Shown here piece after piece: positions 16,403 through 26,727 of a DNA stretch of 64,000 bases (position 1 is the stretch's first letter; each line of letters opens with the position of its first letter). The DNA is from Nocardioides okcheonensis. Its GTDB lineage: Bacteria; Actinomycetota; Actinomycetes; Propionibacteriales; Nocardioidaceae. Location: assembly GCF_020991065.1 (NCBI RefSeq), contig NZ_CP087710.1, forward strand, positions 3,472,001-3,536,000. Direction: 5' to 3'. A program made the translations under genes and the position numbers. A model generated the notes under the pieces. The model ran no database searches. It saw only the letters and a list, made by a program, of their open reading frames with translations, and had not been told where the DNA came from.

Positions 16403-18199
16403 ATGAGAGCCCCCACCACCTGGCGCAGGCGTCGTGACGAAGCGGGCGCGACCGCCATCATCGTCGCGATGTTCTTCGCCTTCATCGCGCTCCCGCTCGG
16501 CGCCGCCTCGGTCGACCTGGCCCGCCTCTACGTCGAGCTCCAGCGGGTCCAGGCGGCGGCCGACGCCGCCGCCACCGCGGGTGTCACCTTCATGCCCGAC
16601 GACTTCGACGCCGCCCGCGCCCGCGCCATCGAGGTCGCCGAGGACAACGGGTTCCCCAACTCCGGCACGTCGTCGGTGACCGTCGCGGCCGGCACGAAGC
16701 CCACGCAGCTCAAGGTGACGGTGTCGTCCACCGTCAAGAACGCCTTCGCACGCTCGTTCGGCATCTCCCAGTCGACCATGTCCCGCTCGGCGCTCGCCGA
16801 CTTCAACGGGCCCGCGCCGATGGGCAGCCCGTGCAACAGCTTCGCCAACGAGCCCGCCGGGTCCGCGCAGCTCGGCCCGCAGAGCTCCCAGACCAAGGTC
16901 CCCACCTACGCCAGCTGCTCGAACCCCCAGTTCTGGGGCGCGATCACCGGACCGGAGACCTGGAAGGACCAGGGGTCGCAGTACGACGCCCGCAAGTGCG
17001 GCAGCGGCGAGGACGGCTGCAGCGGCGGGGTCAACGACGAGTTCGACCCGCGCGGCTTCATCTACCTGATCCGGGTCGCCCCTGCCGGGGTCGGGCAGTC
17101 GGTGAACCTGCAGATCTACGACCCGGCCTACGTCGAGACGGCGGCCGACTGCTCGACCGGCCCGACCGCGAACATCTCGTCGTCCGCCAACGGCAACTAC
17201 CCCTACGCCACGACCGACGCCAGCGACCGCTACAAGAACGACAACGTCAACGCGACGATGTTCTGCACCGGCGACTCGGACAACAGCGGCCGACGCTTCG
17301 GCGTCGAGGTGCCCACCATCACGTCGTTCACGGTGCGCAGCCCGGTGGACAACCTGAACCCGTACACGGCTCCGGCCCTCAACCCGACCGAGTGCACCAA
17401 GCAGTGGCCCGGTTACGCCTACACGGGCAGCACCGGCCCCCGCGAGCGGAACCTGCGCAACCTCGGCAGCAACGCCGCCCTGCAGGAGGAAGTCGCACGG
17501 GTCTTCCACCAGTGGGTCAACCTGTGCACCTTCACCCCGACCCAGGCCGGTGACTACTACCTGCAGGTCCGCAGCAACGTGGCCATGCCGTTGGCCTACA
17601 CGCTGGACTCGACCGGCGCGGTGGCCGGCAACGCGAACGTCTACAACCAGGCTGCCGACAACCCGCTCGTGCTCGGCAACGGCACCAACCAGTTCGCCGT
17701 CCGCGCCGTCACCGGCGCCGCGGCCGGCGCGATCTCGGTCTCGCCCTGGGAGAAGATGCGCATCTTCGCCAACGCCGACTCGGCCAACACGCAGTTCAAC
17801 CTGGTGCGCGTGGTGCCGGCGGCGGCCAACAAGACCCTGGTCATCACCTACTTCGACGTCGGTGAGGCCACCGGCACGACCGCGGGCAGCGTGCAGATCC
17901 TGCCGCCCGGCGACGCCAAGATCGGTGCCGCGGCGATGACGTCGATCTCCGACTGCAAGGCGACCGGACCCACGACGGGAACGCTGACCAACTGCAAGGT
18001 CAACGGGGTGACGTCGGCGACCAACAACGGCAAGCTGCAGACGATCCGGGTGCCGATCCCCAACACCTACACCTGTCAGACCTCCAGCCAGGGTGGCTGC
18101 TGGTTCCGGGTGGCGATCAACTTCCCCGGTGCGACCGTGACCGACGCGACCACGTGGACCGCCCGCATCGTGGGCGAGCCGGTGCGCCTGATCGAGTAG
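16403..18199 (+). CDS. TadG-like pilus assembly protein
   Basis: The 598-residue protein has an N-terminal [46 protein letters not shown] stretch (quoted in part: one membrane helix at about 16-36, then the amphipathic helix common to TadG N-terminal domains). A long extracytoplasmic region rich in Asn, Thr and Cys follows, likely disulfide-bonded and exposed at the surface. TadG proteins are minor pilus or cell-surface parts. ATG 16403 follows GGACGAGAG. A strong terminator at 18229 closes the TadE-TadG unit. Confidence 0.75.
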   Translation: MRAPTTWRRRRDEAGATAIIVAMFFAFIALPLGAASVDLARLYVELQRVQAAADAAATAGVTFMPDDFDAARARAIEVAEDNGFPNSGTSSVTVAAGTKPTQLKVTVSSTVKNAFARSFGISQSTMSRSALADFNGPAPMGSPCNSFANEPAGSAQLGPQSSQTKVPTYASCSNPQFWGAITGPETWKDQGSQYDARKCGSGEDGCSGGVNDEFDPRGFIYLIRVAPAGVGQSVNLQIYDPAYVETAADCSTGPTANISSSANGNYPYATTDASDRYKNDNVNATMFCTGDSDNSGRRFGVEVPTITSFTVRSPVDNLNPYTAPALNPTECTKQWPGYAYTGSTGPRERNLRNLGSNAALQEEVARVFHQWVNLCTFTPTQAGDYYLQVRSNVAMPLAYTLDSTGAVAGNANVYNQAADNPLVLGNGTNQFAVRAVTGAAAGAISVSPWEKMRIFANADSANTQFNLVRVVPAAANKTLVITYFDVGEATGTTAGSVQILPPGDAKIGAAAMTSISDCKATGPTTGTLTNCKVNGVTSATNNGKLQTIRVPIPNTYTCQTSSQGGCWFRVAINFPGATVTDATTWTARIVGEPVRLIE

Positions 18200-18228
18200 C
18201 CGCGCCCTCCGCGCCACGAGCACTGCCG

Positions 18229-18256
18229 ACGCCGTCCCGGACCTCCGGGACGGCGT
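18229..18256 (+). terminator. intrinsic terminator after tadG-like gene
   Basis: ACGCCGTCCCGG and CCGGGACGGCGT form a perfect 12-bp stem with loop ACCT, followed by TT. Its last base is the first base of the CIRCE element. Confidence 0.8.
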
Positions 18257-18282
18257 TTGCACTCTCGGGGGTCGAGTGCTAA
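18256..18282 (+). promoter_or_regulatory. CIRCE operator overlapping the groEL promoter
   Basis: TTTGCACTC, a 9-bp spacer, then GAGTGCTAA match the HrcA-binding CIRCE consensus (TTAGCACTC-N9-GAGTGCTAA) at 17 of 18 positions. TTGCAC (18257-18262) and TAAACA (18280-18285), 17 bp apart, form a promoter inside the operator, so HrcA binding would block polymerase. Confidence 0.9.
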
Positions 18283-18291
18283 ACATGAGGC

Positions 18292-18317
18292 TGGCACTCT
18301 CGACTGGAGAGTGACAA
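18292..18317 (+). promoter_or_regulatory. second, degenerate CIRCE-like operator
   Basis: TGGCACTC, a 9-bp spacer, then GAGTGACAA repeat the CIRCE layout with weaker outer bases, 10 bp after the first element and within the groEL leader. It would add a second HrcA site downstream of the start of transcription. Confidence 0.65.
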
Positions 18318-18428
18318 CGACCCGGGTGACGCTGAGGTCGGCAAGGCCGGTGGGAATGGATCGCCGGCGGAGCCGGTCGTCCGTCGCGGGCAGCCTGCCC
18401 GGGGACACCACCAGACTCACGTCGATAG

Positions 18429-20072
<1,644 letters not shown>

Positions 20073-20092
20073 TCCATCCCCCTCGTTCCACC

Positions 20093-20129
20093 GGCAGGGC
20101 CTCCGCTTCGGCGGGGGCCCTGCTGCCAT
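20093..20129 (+). terminator. intrinsic terminator after groEL
   Basis: GGCAGGGCCTCCGC, loop TTCG, GCGGGGGCCCTGCTGCC form a long stem with one bulge, followed by ATTT. Confidence 0.8.
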
Positions 20130-20257
20130 TTCGTGACGGACCTCGGCCCGTGGACGGGTTCCGGTGTTCCCGGGACGAGGAGCGCTTCTGGCTCCTAGGC
20201 TCGTCGTGCGCAGAGCCGCCGTGGGGGTGGCCGCGCACTCATCCCCCAGGAGCCCTC

Positions 20258-21622
20258 GTGACCCACTTCAAGCCTGCGCGCCTCGGGCAGCGCACCGTCC
20301 CCGCCCTGATCGTCGCCGGCGCCCTCGTGGTGTCCGCCGGCGTCGGCGGCGCCACCGCCGGCGCCCTCATCACCGGCAAGGACATCCGCGACCGGTCGAT
20401 CACGGCCGACGACATCGCCAACCGCACCATCGGCAAGCAGCAGATCAGCACGGACGCGCTCGACAGCCTCCGCACCAGCTGGAACTCCGGCGTGGGCGCG
20501 CCGAAGGCCGGCGACGGCGACACCAACAGCTGGTACCTCGACACCGCGACCGGCGACGCCTACAAGAACACCCCCGGCGGCTGGTCGTTCCGCGTCAACA
20601 TCATGGGCGCCACCGGTGCCCCCGGCGCGGTGGGACCGCAGGGCGCCAAGGGCGCCGACGGTGCGACCGGCGCCCAGGGCGCGAAGGGCGACCGTGGTGA
20701 CGCGGGAGCCGACGGCGCCAAGGGCGACACCGGCGACCAGGGAGAGAAGGGCGACCAGGGCGACACCGGTGCGACCGGCGCCGCAGGCAGCCAGTGGCTG
20801 CGCGGCGCGGGTGCTCCCGGCAACGGCCTCGGCACGACCGGCGACTGGTACCTCGACACCGACTCGTGGGACGCCTACCAGAAGGGCGCCCAGGGCTGGG
20901 CGCCCGTCGTGAACCTCCGCGGCCCGATCGGCCCCAAGGGCGACACGGGTGACACCGGCGCCACGGGTGCGACCGGCGCGACGGGCTCGACCGGTGCGCA
21001 GGGTCCGCAGGGCACGACGGGCGCCACCGGCTCGGCCGGCGCGACCGGTGCGCAGGGCGTGCAGGGTCCGCAGGGGCCGCAGGGGCCGGCCGGTCCGACG
21101 GGTCCGCAGGGGCCCGCCGGGGCCACCGGCGCCACGGGCGCGACCGGTCCGCAGGGACCCGCCGGCGGTGCGCTCGTCCTCAAGGACGCCAACGGCGTGA
21201 CGCTCGGTGACGTCGTCCACATGGACTCCTACGGCGTCTCCTTCATCAGCTCGACCGGCTACCTGCTGTCCGTCGCGTGGGACGGCACCAGCAGCCCGGC
21301 ACAGATCTACTACACCTCCTCCTGCGCCAACGTGAACAGCGGCCAGGCCTACCTCAACGACGGCGGTACTCCAGGACAGGTCAACTTCGGCAAGGCCGCG
21401 GTCTACAGCGGCTCGCTGGGGTCGTGGATGGTGCCCGCCACCGTCACGTCCGGCTACACGACGTCGGTGTCCTTCACGTCGGCGTCGATCGACAACCCCG
21501 ACTGCGGTGCCAGCGCCGGCAGCAACAGCGGGTGGCTGCTGGAGACGGCGACCCGCACGGCCCTCGGCCTGCCGGCCGGCGGAACGGTCAACCAGGTGGC
21601 AGTCCCGCTCGAGGTCAACTGA
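20258..21622 (+). CDS. collagen-like repeat protein
   Basis: From GTG 20258 (CAGGAG 5 nt before it) the product is 454 residues. An N-terminal hydrophobic stretch ([19 protein letters not shown]) is a signal or anchor. Two Gly-X-Y tracts follow, about residues 115-185 and 225-305, rich in GAT, GPQ, GPA and GDT triplets. Each tract is preceded by a similar module: [15 protein letters not shown]...GWSF and [15 protein letters not shown]...GWAP. A non-repetitive C-terminal domain of about 150 residues ends the protein. Bacterial collagen-like proteins form surface trimers. No phage genes are near, so it is not a tail fibre in context. Confidence 0.85.
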   Translation: MTHFKPARLGQRTVPALIVAGALVVSAGVGGATAGALITGKDIRDRSITADDIANRTIGKQQISTDALDSLRTSWNSGVGAPKAGDGDTNSWYLDTATGDAYKNTPGGWSFRVNIMGATGAPGAVGPQGAKGADGATGAQGAKGDRGDAGADGAKGDTGDQGEKGDQGDTGATGAAGSQWLRGAGAPGNGLGTTGDWYLDTDSWDAYQKGAQGWAPVVNLRGPIGPKGDTGDTGATGATGATGSTGAQGPQGTTGATGSAGATGAQGVQGPQGPQGPAGPTGPQGPAGATGATGATGPQGPAGGALVLKDANGVTLGDVVHMDSYGVSFISSTGYLLSVAWDGTSSPAQIYYTSSCANVNSGQAYLNDGGTPGQVNFGKAAVYSGSLGSWMVPATVTSGYTTSVSFTSASIDNPDCGASAGSNSGWLLETATRTALGLPAGGTVNQVAVPLEVN

Positions 21623-21640
21623 CGCAGGCGCTTCCACACC

Positions 21641-21675
21641 CAGCACGGCCCCCGCCCACGGCGGGGGCCGTGCTG
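21641..21675 (+). terminator. intrinsic terminator after collagen-like gene
   Basis: CAGCACGGCCCCCGCC and GGCGGGGGCCGTGCTG form a perfect 16-bp stem with loop CAC; no long T-run follows, as is usual in such GC-rich genomes. Confidence 0.78.
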
Positions 21676-21716
21676 CGTCCGTCCCCGCGCTCGGTGCACG
21701 CTGGTAGGAATGGGCC

Positions 21717-22280
21717 ATGCGCCTCCCCGTGCCCGGCCCCCGCGACGTGATGTCCCTGCTCGAGCGCGGGGGTGACCAGGTCGAGGCGGTCATCGGCGCC
21801 GTGCCGCGGATGCTGACCCTGCTCGACGACGCCGAACGGCTGCTGGTGCGGGCCTCGGGCGCGATCGAGCGGGTCCGTGAGGTGACCGAGGCGGCGAACG
21901 TCGTCGTCGTGCGGGTCGGGGGAGTGGTCGACGACGCGCAGGTCCAGGTCGGGAGGGTCACCACCCTCATGGACGGCCTCGAGCCGTCCCTGACCCGGCT
22001 GCAGCCGACGCTGGAGACCCTGGCCGACACCACCCACCCCGACGAGGTGAAGGCGCTCGTCCGGCTCGTCGACCAGCTGCCCGTGCTGACGGAGCGCGTC
22101 GAGCAGGACGTGGTGCCGATCCTCGGCACGCTCGGCTCGGTGGCGCCCGACGTGCACGACCTGCTCACCGTCGCCCGCGAGCTCAACGACATGCTCGCCA
22201 AGCTCCCCGGCATGGGTCGGATCAGGCGCCGGATCGACGAGCAGGAGGGCGAGGACGACACCGACGCCACCGTGCGCTGA
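21717..22280 (+). CDS. hypothetical helical protein
   Basis: I do not recognise a family. The 187-residue product lacks cysteines, a signal peptide and membrane helices. It is rich in Leu, Val, Arg and Glu in a heptad-like order (VRRL, LLDDAERLLVRASGAIERVREV), so a long helical or coiled-coil protein is likely. It ends in an acidic tail. It has its own terminator-flanked position between the collagen-like and lipoprotein genes. The N-terminal MRLPVPGPRDV could be a peripheral membrane-binding segment (inference). Confidence 0.6.
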   Translation: MRLPVPGPRDVMSLLERGGDQVEAVIGAVPRMLTLLDDAERLLVRASGAIERVREVTEAANVVVVRVGGVVDDAQVQVGRVTTLMDGLEPSLTRLQPTLETLADTTHPDEVKALVRLVDQLPVLTERVEQDVVPILGTLGSVAPDVHDLLTVARELNDMLAKLPGMGRIRRRIDEQEGEDDTDATVR

Positions 22281-22319
22281 GCGGGAACGGATCGCGACCC
22301 GCGTCCGTCCCACTCCCAC

Positions 22320-22341
22320 GGGCCGGTGACCACACCGGCCC
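22320..22341 (+). other. hairpin before the lipoprotein gene
   Basis: GGGCCGGTG and CACCGGCCC form a perfect 9-bp stem with loop ACCA, ending 8 nt before the AGGAGG site of the next gene. It may end transcription of the previous gene or shield the leader. Confidence 0.45.
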
Positions 22342-22360
22342 GGCCAGACCAGGAGGAACC

Positions 22361-22867
22361 GTGAAGACCCTGCGCAGCCTCGTCGCCGCCCCCGTCACCG
22401 TGCTCGCCCTCGCGACCCTGTCCGCCTGCGGCGGAAGCACCACGGACTCCGACGCGCCCGAGTCGGCCCCGTCCTCGTCGCAGACCTCCGACGACTCCGA
22501 CGCCGCGGGCGCCGCCTCGGACGGCACGCTCGCCCTCACCGCCGACGGCACGACGGCCGGCAAGTGCGCGGTGCCCAACGCGGAGACCCTCGCCGGTTTC
22601 GACACGGCCTTCGCGGGCACCGTCGCCTCGATCGACGGCGGCACCGTCACCCTCGACGTCGACCAGTGGTACGCCGGCGGCGACGGCTCGACCGTGACCG
22701 TCGACGCTCCCAGCAAGGACCTGCGGGACCTCCTCATGGCGGTCGACTTCCAGGAGGGGAAGACCTACCTGGTCAGCGCCGACGGCGGTCGGGTCACGCT
22801 CTGCGGCTTCACCGCGGAGGCGGCCCCCGAGCTGCAGGCGCTCTACGACCAGGCGTTCGCCGGGTGA
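22361..22867 (+). CDS. predicted lipoprotein
   Basis: The 168-residue product has a lipoprotein signal (VLALATLSACGG, lipobox LSAC with Cys23), a Ser/Asp-rich linker (about residues 25-55) and a compact C-terminal domain of about 105 residues with two cysteines. It should be anchored to the outer face of the membrane. Its stop overlaps the GTG of the MocA-like gene by 4 nt, so it is translated with the molybdenum-enzyme maturation genes, but no specific role can be given. Start is GTG with an AGGAGG site. Confidence 0.72.
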   Translation: MKTLRSLVAAPVTVLALATLSACGGSTTDSDAPESAPSSSQTSDDSDAAGAASDGTLALTADGTTAGKCAVPNAETLAGFDTAFAGTVASIDGGTVTLDVDQWYAGGDGSTVTVDAPSKDLRDLLMAVDFQEGKTYLVSADGGRVTLCGFTAEAAPELQALYDQAFAG

Positions 22868-23415
22868 CCTCGGTCGCCGGGCTGCTCCTGGCCGCCGGCG
22901 CGGGTCGCCGGTTCGGCGGCCCCAAGGCGCTGGCCCGCGACGACGACGGCACGTCGTGGCTGCTGCGGTCGGTCCAGGCGCTGCGCCCGTGCGCCGAGGT
23001 GGTGGTCGTCCTCGGCGCCGGGGCCGAGCAGGCCGCGGCACTGCTGCCGATGTCGGTCGCGCGGGTGCGCGCCGATGACTGGGCCGACGGGATGGGCGCG
23101 TCCCTGCGTGCCGGTCTGGAGGCGCTGGAGGGGACGGACCACGACGCCGCGCTCGTCACGCTCGTCGACCTGCCCGACGTGGGGGGCGACGTGGTCGGGC
23201 GACTGCTCGGCGCCGCCCGCGGCAGCGACGTGCTCGCCCGGGCGGCGTACGACGGGGTGCCGGGGCACCCGGTGCTGATCGGCCGGGACCACTGGGCGGG
23301 CGTCGTCACCTCGGCCGCCGGCGACCGCGGTGCGCGTGACTACCTCGCCGCCCGCGCCGTCGACCTCGTCGAGTGCGGCGACCTCGCCACCGGCGTCGAC
23401 GTCGACGCCCGCTGA
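22864..23415 (+). CDS. MocA/MobA-like molybdenum cofactor nucleotidyltransferase
   Basis: The 183-residue protein has the NTP-transferase opening GLLLAAGAGRRFGGPKAL and the metal-binding VDLPDVGGDVV, followed by GHPVLIG. Proteins of this type attach CMP to molybdopterin to make the MCD cofactor of CO dehydrogenase-type enzymes. Position at the head of a cluster with coxD, coxE, xdhC-like and coxSLM genes supports MocA rather than MobA activity. It starts in a 4-nt overlap with the lipoprotein gene. Confidence 0.8.
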   Translation: MTSVAGLLLAAGAGRRFGGPKALARDDDGTSWLLRSVQALRPCAEVVVVLGAGAEQAAALLPMSVARVRADDWADGMGASLRAGLEALEGTDHDAALVTLVDLPDVGGDVVGRLLGAARGSDVLARAAYDGVPGHPVLIGRDHWAGVVTSAAGDRGARDYLAARAVDLVECGDLATGVDVDAR

Positions 23416-23470
23416 TCGTCGCCACCCCTCGCCAACGTGGGACCAACGTGCCGGGTCGTAGCCTGACGGC

Positions 23471-24337
23471 ATGGACTCCGCTGCTGACGTCGCCGCCCGG
23501 CTCGGCGCGACCGGCTACCTCGCCGACGACGAGCTGGCCACGGTCGTCTTCCTCGCCTCCCGCATGCAGCGCCCGCTGCTGCTCGAGGGGGAGCCCGGCA
23601 CCGGCAAGACCGCGCTCGCCGAGGCGCTGGCGCAGGCCCTCGACCTGCCCCTCGTCCGGCTGCAGTGCTACGAGGGGATCGACGCCAGCCAGGCGCTCTA
23701 CGACTGGGACTTCCCGCGCCAGATCCTGCACCTGCGCGCGCTCGAGGCCGCCGGGGCGGTCGACTCCGACGAGGCCGAGAAGAGCCTCTACGACGAGCGC
23801 TTCCTGCTCGCCCGCCCGGTCCTGGCCGCGCTGCGCCAGGCGCCGGCGGTGCTGCTGGTCGACGAGGTGGACCGTGCCGACGACGAGTTCGAGGCGTTCC
23901 TGCTCGAGGTGCTGTCGACCTGGCAGGTGACGATCCCCGAGTTCGGCACCGTCACCGCTCCGGAGCCGCCGCTGGTCGTGCTCACCTCCAACCGCACGCG
24001 CGAGCTGCACGACGCGCTCAAGCGACGCTGCCTCTACCACTGGATCGACCACCCCGGCCTGGAGCGGGAGGTCGAGATCGTCCGTTCCCGCGCGCCGGAG
24101 GTCGGCGAGCAGCTGGCCCGCCAGGTCGTGTCCCTGGTCCAGCAGCTGCGGGTGCGCGACGACCTGCTCAAGCCGCCGGGCGTCGCCGAGACCCTCGACT
24201 GGGCGCGGGCACTCACGCACCTCGGCACCACCGACCTCGACCTGGCCACGGCCGCGGCCACGCTCGGGGCGCTGCTGAAGTACCGCGAGGACGGCGACCG
24301 GGTGAAGGCGGCCCTCGACCGGATGCTGTCGCGATGA
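23471..24337 (+). CDS. coxD: MoxR-family AAA+ ATPase, CoxD-like
   Basis: The 288-residue ATPase has Walker A GEPGTGKTAL (residues about 40-49), Walker B VLLVDEVDRAD, sensor-1 LTSNRTRELHDALKRRC with the arginine finger, and a lid domain. CoxD-type ATPases are needed to mature the metal site of CO dehydrogenase in Oligotropha. It overlaps the next gene by 4 nt (ATGA), and that gene encodes the VWA protein that typically partners MoxR ATPases. Confidence 0.85.
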   Translation: MDSAADVAARLGATGYLADDELATVVFLASRMQRPLLLEGEPGTGKTALAEALAQALDLPLVRLQCYEGIDASQALYDWDFPRQILHLRALEAAGAVDSDEAEKSLYDERFLLARPVLAALRQAPAVLLVDEVDRADDEFEAFLLEVLSTWQVTIPEFGTVTAPEPPLVVLTSNRTRELHDALKRRCLYHWIDHPGLEREVEIVRSRAPEVGEQLARQVVSLVQQLRVRDDLLKPPGVAETLDWARALTHLGTTDLDLATAAATLGALLKYREDGDRVKAALDRMLSR

Positions 24338-25470
24338 GCGTCGGAGCCGAGGAACTGCACGCACCCGACGAGGTGCTGCTCGGCTTCGCCCGCGCGCTGC
24401 GGGCGGCGGGCGTCCCGGTCACCCAGGACCGCGCCCACGGCTTCCTGGCCGCGGTCGCGGCGGTGGGCCTCGACGACCGTCGGGCGACCTGGTGGGCGGG
24501 GCGGGCCACCCTCTGCGGCTCGCCGGACGACCTCGCCCGCTTCGACCAGGTCTTCGCCGCGTGGTTCGACCACCGCGACGGCCCGCCCCGGGCGAGACCG
24601 CGCGAGACCCCGCGCCCGGCGACCGCCCACCTGCTGCCCGACGCGGAGAGCGGTGGCGCCGGCCGGGGCGACGAGGACGAGGACGTGCTGCGGGTCGCGG
24701 CGTCGGAGTCGGAGGTGCTGCGCCACCGCGACGTCGCGACGCTCGACGCGCACGACAAGCGGCGTCTCGACGCGATGTTCGTGCGGCTCGCGCTGCGCCC
24801 GCCCACCCGGCGCACCGCCCGGCACCGCCGCTGGCACCGCGGGAGCGTGGACGCGTCCCGGACGCTGCGCGCCTCGCTGCGGCGGATGGGCGAGCCCGGC
24901 GAGATCGCCTGGCGCCGCCGCGGCACCCGGCCCCGGCGCGTGGTGCTGCTGGTCGACGTCAGCGGGTCGATGAGCGCGTACGCCGACGCGCTGCTGCGCC
25001 TGGCGCACCGGCTGACGCAGTCGGCGCGCGCCCACGGTGGCGTCGTCGAGACGTTCACCGTCGGCACCCGGCTCACCCACGTGACGCGCGCGCTGCGCTC
25101 ACCGGACCCCGACCGGGCGCTGGTCGCTGCCGGGGAGGTGGTGCCCGACTGGTCCGGCGGCACCCGGCTCGGCGAGACGCTGCGGGTCTTCCTCGACCGC
25201 TGGGGTCAGCGCGGGATGGCACGTGGCTCGGTGGTCGTCGTGTTCAGCGACGGGTGGGAGCGCGGGGACGCGGCCCTGCTCGGCGAGCAGATGGCCCGGC
25301 TCCAACGGGTCGCCCACCGCGTCGTGTGGGTCAACCCGCACCGCGGCAAGGCCGGCTACGCCCCGCTCCAGGGCGGTGTGGTCGCGGCCCTGCCGCACTG
25401 CGACGACTTCCTCGCCGGCCACTCGCTGGCGACCTTCGCCGACCTCACGGAGGTGATCGCGCGTGCGTGA
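24334..25470 (+). CDS. coxE: VWA-domain protein, CoxE-like
   Basis: The 378-residue protein has a C-terminal von Willebrand A-type domain with a MIDAS motif DVSGSMSAYADALLR (DxSxS, near residue 210) and FSDGWERGD. The N-terminal half is charged, with an acidic patch DEDEDV. CoxE proteins work with CoxD ATPases in inserting or remodelling the active-site metal centre of molybdenum hydroxylases. It is translationally coupled to coxD and overlaps the xdhC-like gene by 8 nt. Confidence 0.85.
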   Translation: MSVGAEELHAPDEVLLGFARALRAAGVPVTQDRAHGFLAAVAAVGLDDRRATWWAGRATLCGSPDDLARFDQVFAAWFDHRDGPPRARPRETPRPATAHLLPDAESGGAGRGDEDEDVLRVAASESEVLRHRDVATLDAHDKRRLDAMFVRLALRPPTRRTARHRRWHRGSVDASRTLRASLRRMGEPGEIAWRRRGTRPRRVVLLVDVSGSMSAYADALLRLAHRLTQSARAHGGVVETFTVGTRLTHVTRALRSPDPDRALVAAGEVVPDWSGGTRLGETLRVFLDRWGQRGMARGSVVVVFSDGWERGDAALLGEQMARLQRVAHRVVWVNPHRGKAGYAPLQGGVVAALPHCDDFLAGHSLATFADLTEVIARA

Positions 25471-26596
25471 CGTGCTGCCCGAGCTGATGCAGTGGTGGGA
25501 GGCGGGCGAGACCGTCGGGGTGGGCACCGTGGTGGCCACCTTCCGGTCCGCGCCCCGACCGGCCGGGGCGTCGATGCTCGTCGGGCCCGACGAGTCCGCG
25601 GTCGGGTCCGTGTCGGGCGGGTGCGTCGAGGGCGCGGTCTACGAGCTGGCCCAGTCCGTCGTCGCCTCGGGCGAGCCGGTGCTGGAGCGCTACGGCGTCT
25701 CCGACGACGACGCGTTCGCCGTCGGCCTGACCTGCGGCGGGATCCTCGACGTCTTCGTCGAGCGGGTGTCGCGCGAGACCTTCCCCGAGCTCGGCGAGGT
25801 GGCTGCCGACGTCGAGGCCGGCCGACCGGTCGCGCTGGCCACCGTCATCGAGCACCCCGACCCGACGTGGCTCGGCCGGCGGATGGTCGTACGCCCCGAC
25901 GCGCCGGCCGGGGGCACCCTGGGCTCGCCGCGCGCCGACGCCGCCGTCCACGACGACGCCCTCGGCCTGCTCGCCGCCGGGAGCAACGCCACCCTCACCT
26001 ACGGGCCCGACGGCGAGCGCCGGGGCGAGGGGATGCGGGTCTTCGTGTGGGGCTTCGCCCCCAAGCCCCGGATGCTGGTCTTCGGCGCGATCGACTTCGC
26101 CGCCGCCGTCGCCAAGGTGGGCTCCTTCCTCGGCTACCACGTCACGGTCTGCGACGCCCGGCCCGTGTTCGCGACGAGCTCGCGCTTCCCGGGCGCCGAC
26201 GAGGTCGTCGTCGACTGGCCGCACCGCTACCTCCGGGCCGAGGTCGACGCCGGCCGGGTCGACCGGCGCACGGTGCTGGCCGTGCTCACCCACGACCCCA
26301 AGTTCGACGTGCCGCTGCTCGAGGTCGCGCTGCGGCTGCCCGACGACGTGCGCCCCGCCTACATCGGGGCGATGGGCTCGCGACGCACCCACGACGAGCG
26401 GATGGAGCGGCTGGTCGACGCCGGCCTCGACGACGCCGAGCTGGCCCTGCTGTCGTCCCCGATCGGGCTCGACCTCGGTGCCCGGACCCCGGAGGAGACG
26501 GCCGTGTCGATCGCCGCGGAGATCGTCGCGCGGCAGTGGGGCGGGTCGGGGGAGCGGCTCGCCGCGACGTCGGGTCGCATCCACCACGACGACTGA
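25463..26596 (+). CDS. XdhC/CoxI-family maturation protein
   Basis: The 377-residue protein has the N-terminal XdhC/CoxI domain (VGTVVATFRSAPRPAGASMLV, SVSGGCVEGAVYE, CGGILDVFVE) and a C-terminal Rossmann part with MLVFGAIDFAAAVAKVGSFLGYHVTVCDAR and YIGAMGSRRTHDERMERL. XdhC binds sulfurated molybdenum cofactor and delivers it to xanthine dehydrogenase or CO dehydrogenase. GTG 25463 overlaps coxE. It is the last gene of the maturation unit; a copy of repeat family A follows 13 nt after its stop. Confidence 0.87.
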   Translation: MRDVLPELMQWWEAGETVGVGTVVATFRSAPRPAGASMLVGPDESAVGSVSGGCVEGAVYELAQSVVASGEPVLERYGVSDDDAFAVGLTCGGILDVFVERVSRETFPELGEVAADVEAGRPVALATVIEHPDPTWLGRRMVVRPDAPAGGTLGSPRADAAVHDDALGLLAAGSNATLTYGPDGERRGEGMRVFVWGFAPKPRMLVFGAIDFAAAVAKVGSFLGYHVTVCDARPVFATSSRFPGADEVVVDWPHRYLRAEVDAGRVDRRTVLAVLTHDPKFDVPLLEVALRLPDDVRPAYIGAMGSRRTHDERMERLVDAGLDDAELALLSSPIGLDLGARTPEETAVSIAAEIVARQWGGSGERLAATSGRIHHDD

Positions 26597-26608
26597 GCGC
26601 GCGGCGCA

Positions 26609-26624
26609 CGTCGTGTGCCGCCAC
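26609..26624. repeat. single copy of intergenic repeat family A
   Basis: CGTCGTGTGCCGCCAC differs at one of 16 bases from the unit found five times at 9106-9247, and is followed by CCCGGGTGGCGC, recalling the filler there. It lies between the xdhC-like stop and the regulator gene. Confidence 0.6.
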
Positions 26625-26727
26625 CCCGGGTGGCGCGACGGTCGGCGCGAACGTCCTCGGTGGTCCAGATTCCCTGTTGCGAGCGTCACAGGCGAGTTAG
26701 GTTGGCCGCGACCACAGGGGAGCCGCC

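Noticed and set aside
20258..21622. Prophage tail fibre
   Set aside because: Collagen-like repeats occur in tail fibres, but no capsid, tail, integrase or lysis genes surround it and it has a signal-type N-terminus.
20195..23041. Very long reverse-strand open frame of 948 codons
   Set aside because: It lies antisense to the collagen-like, helical, lipoprotein and MocA-like genes, has an Arg/Ala/Gly/Val composition without family motifs, and is a by-product of high GC in the third codon position. The same applies to other long antisense frames such as 16175-18613 and 29809-32274.
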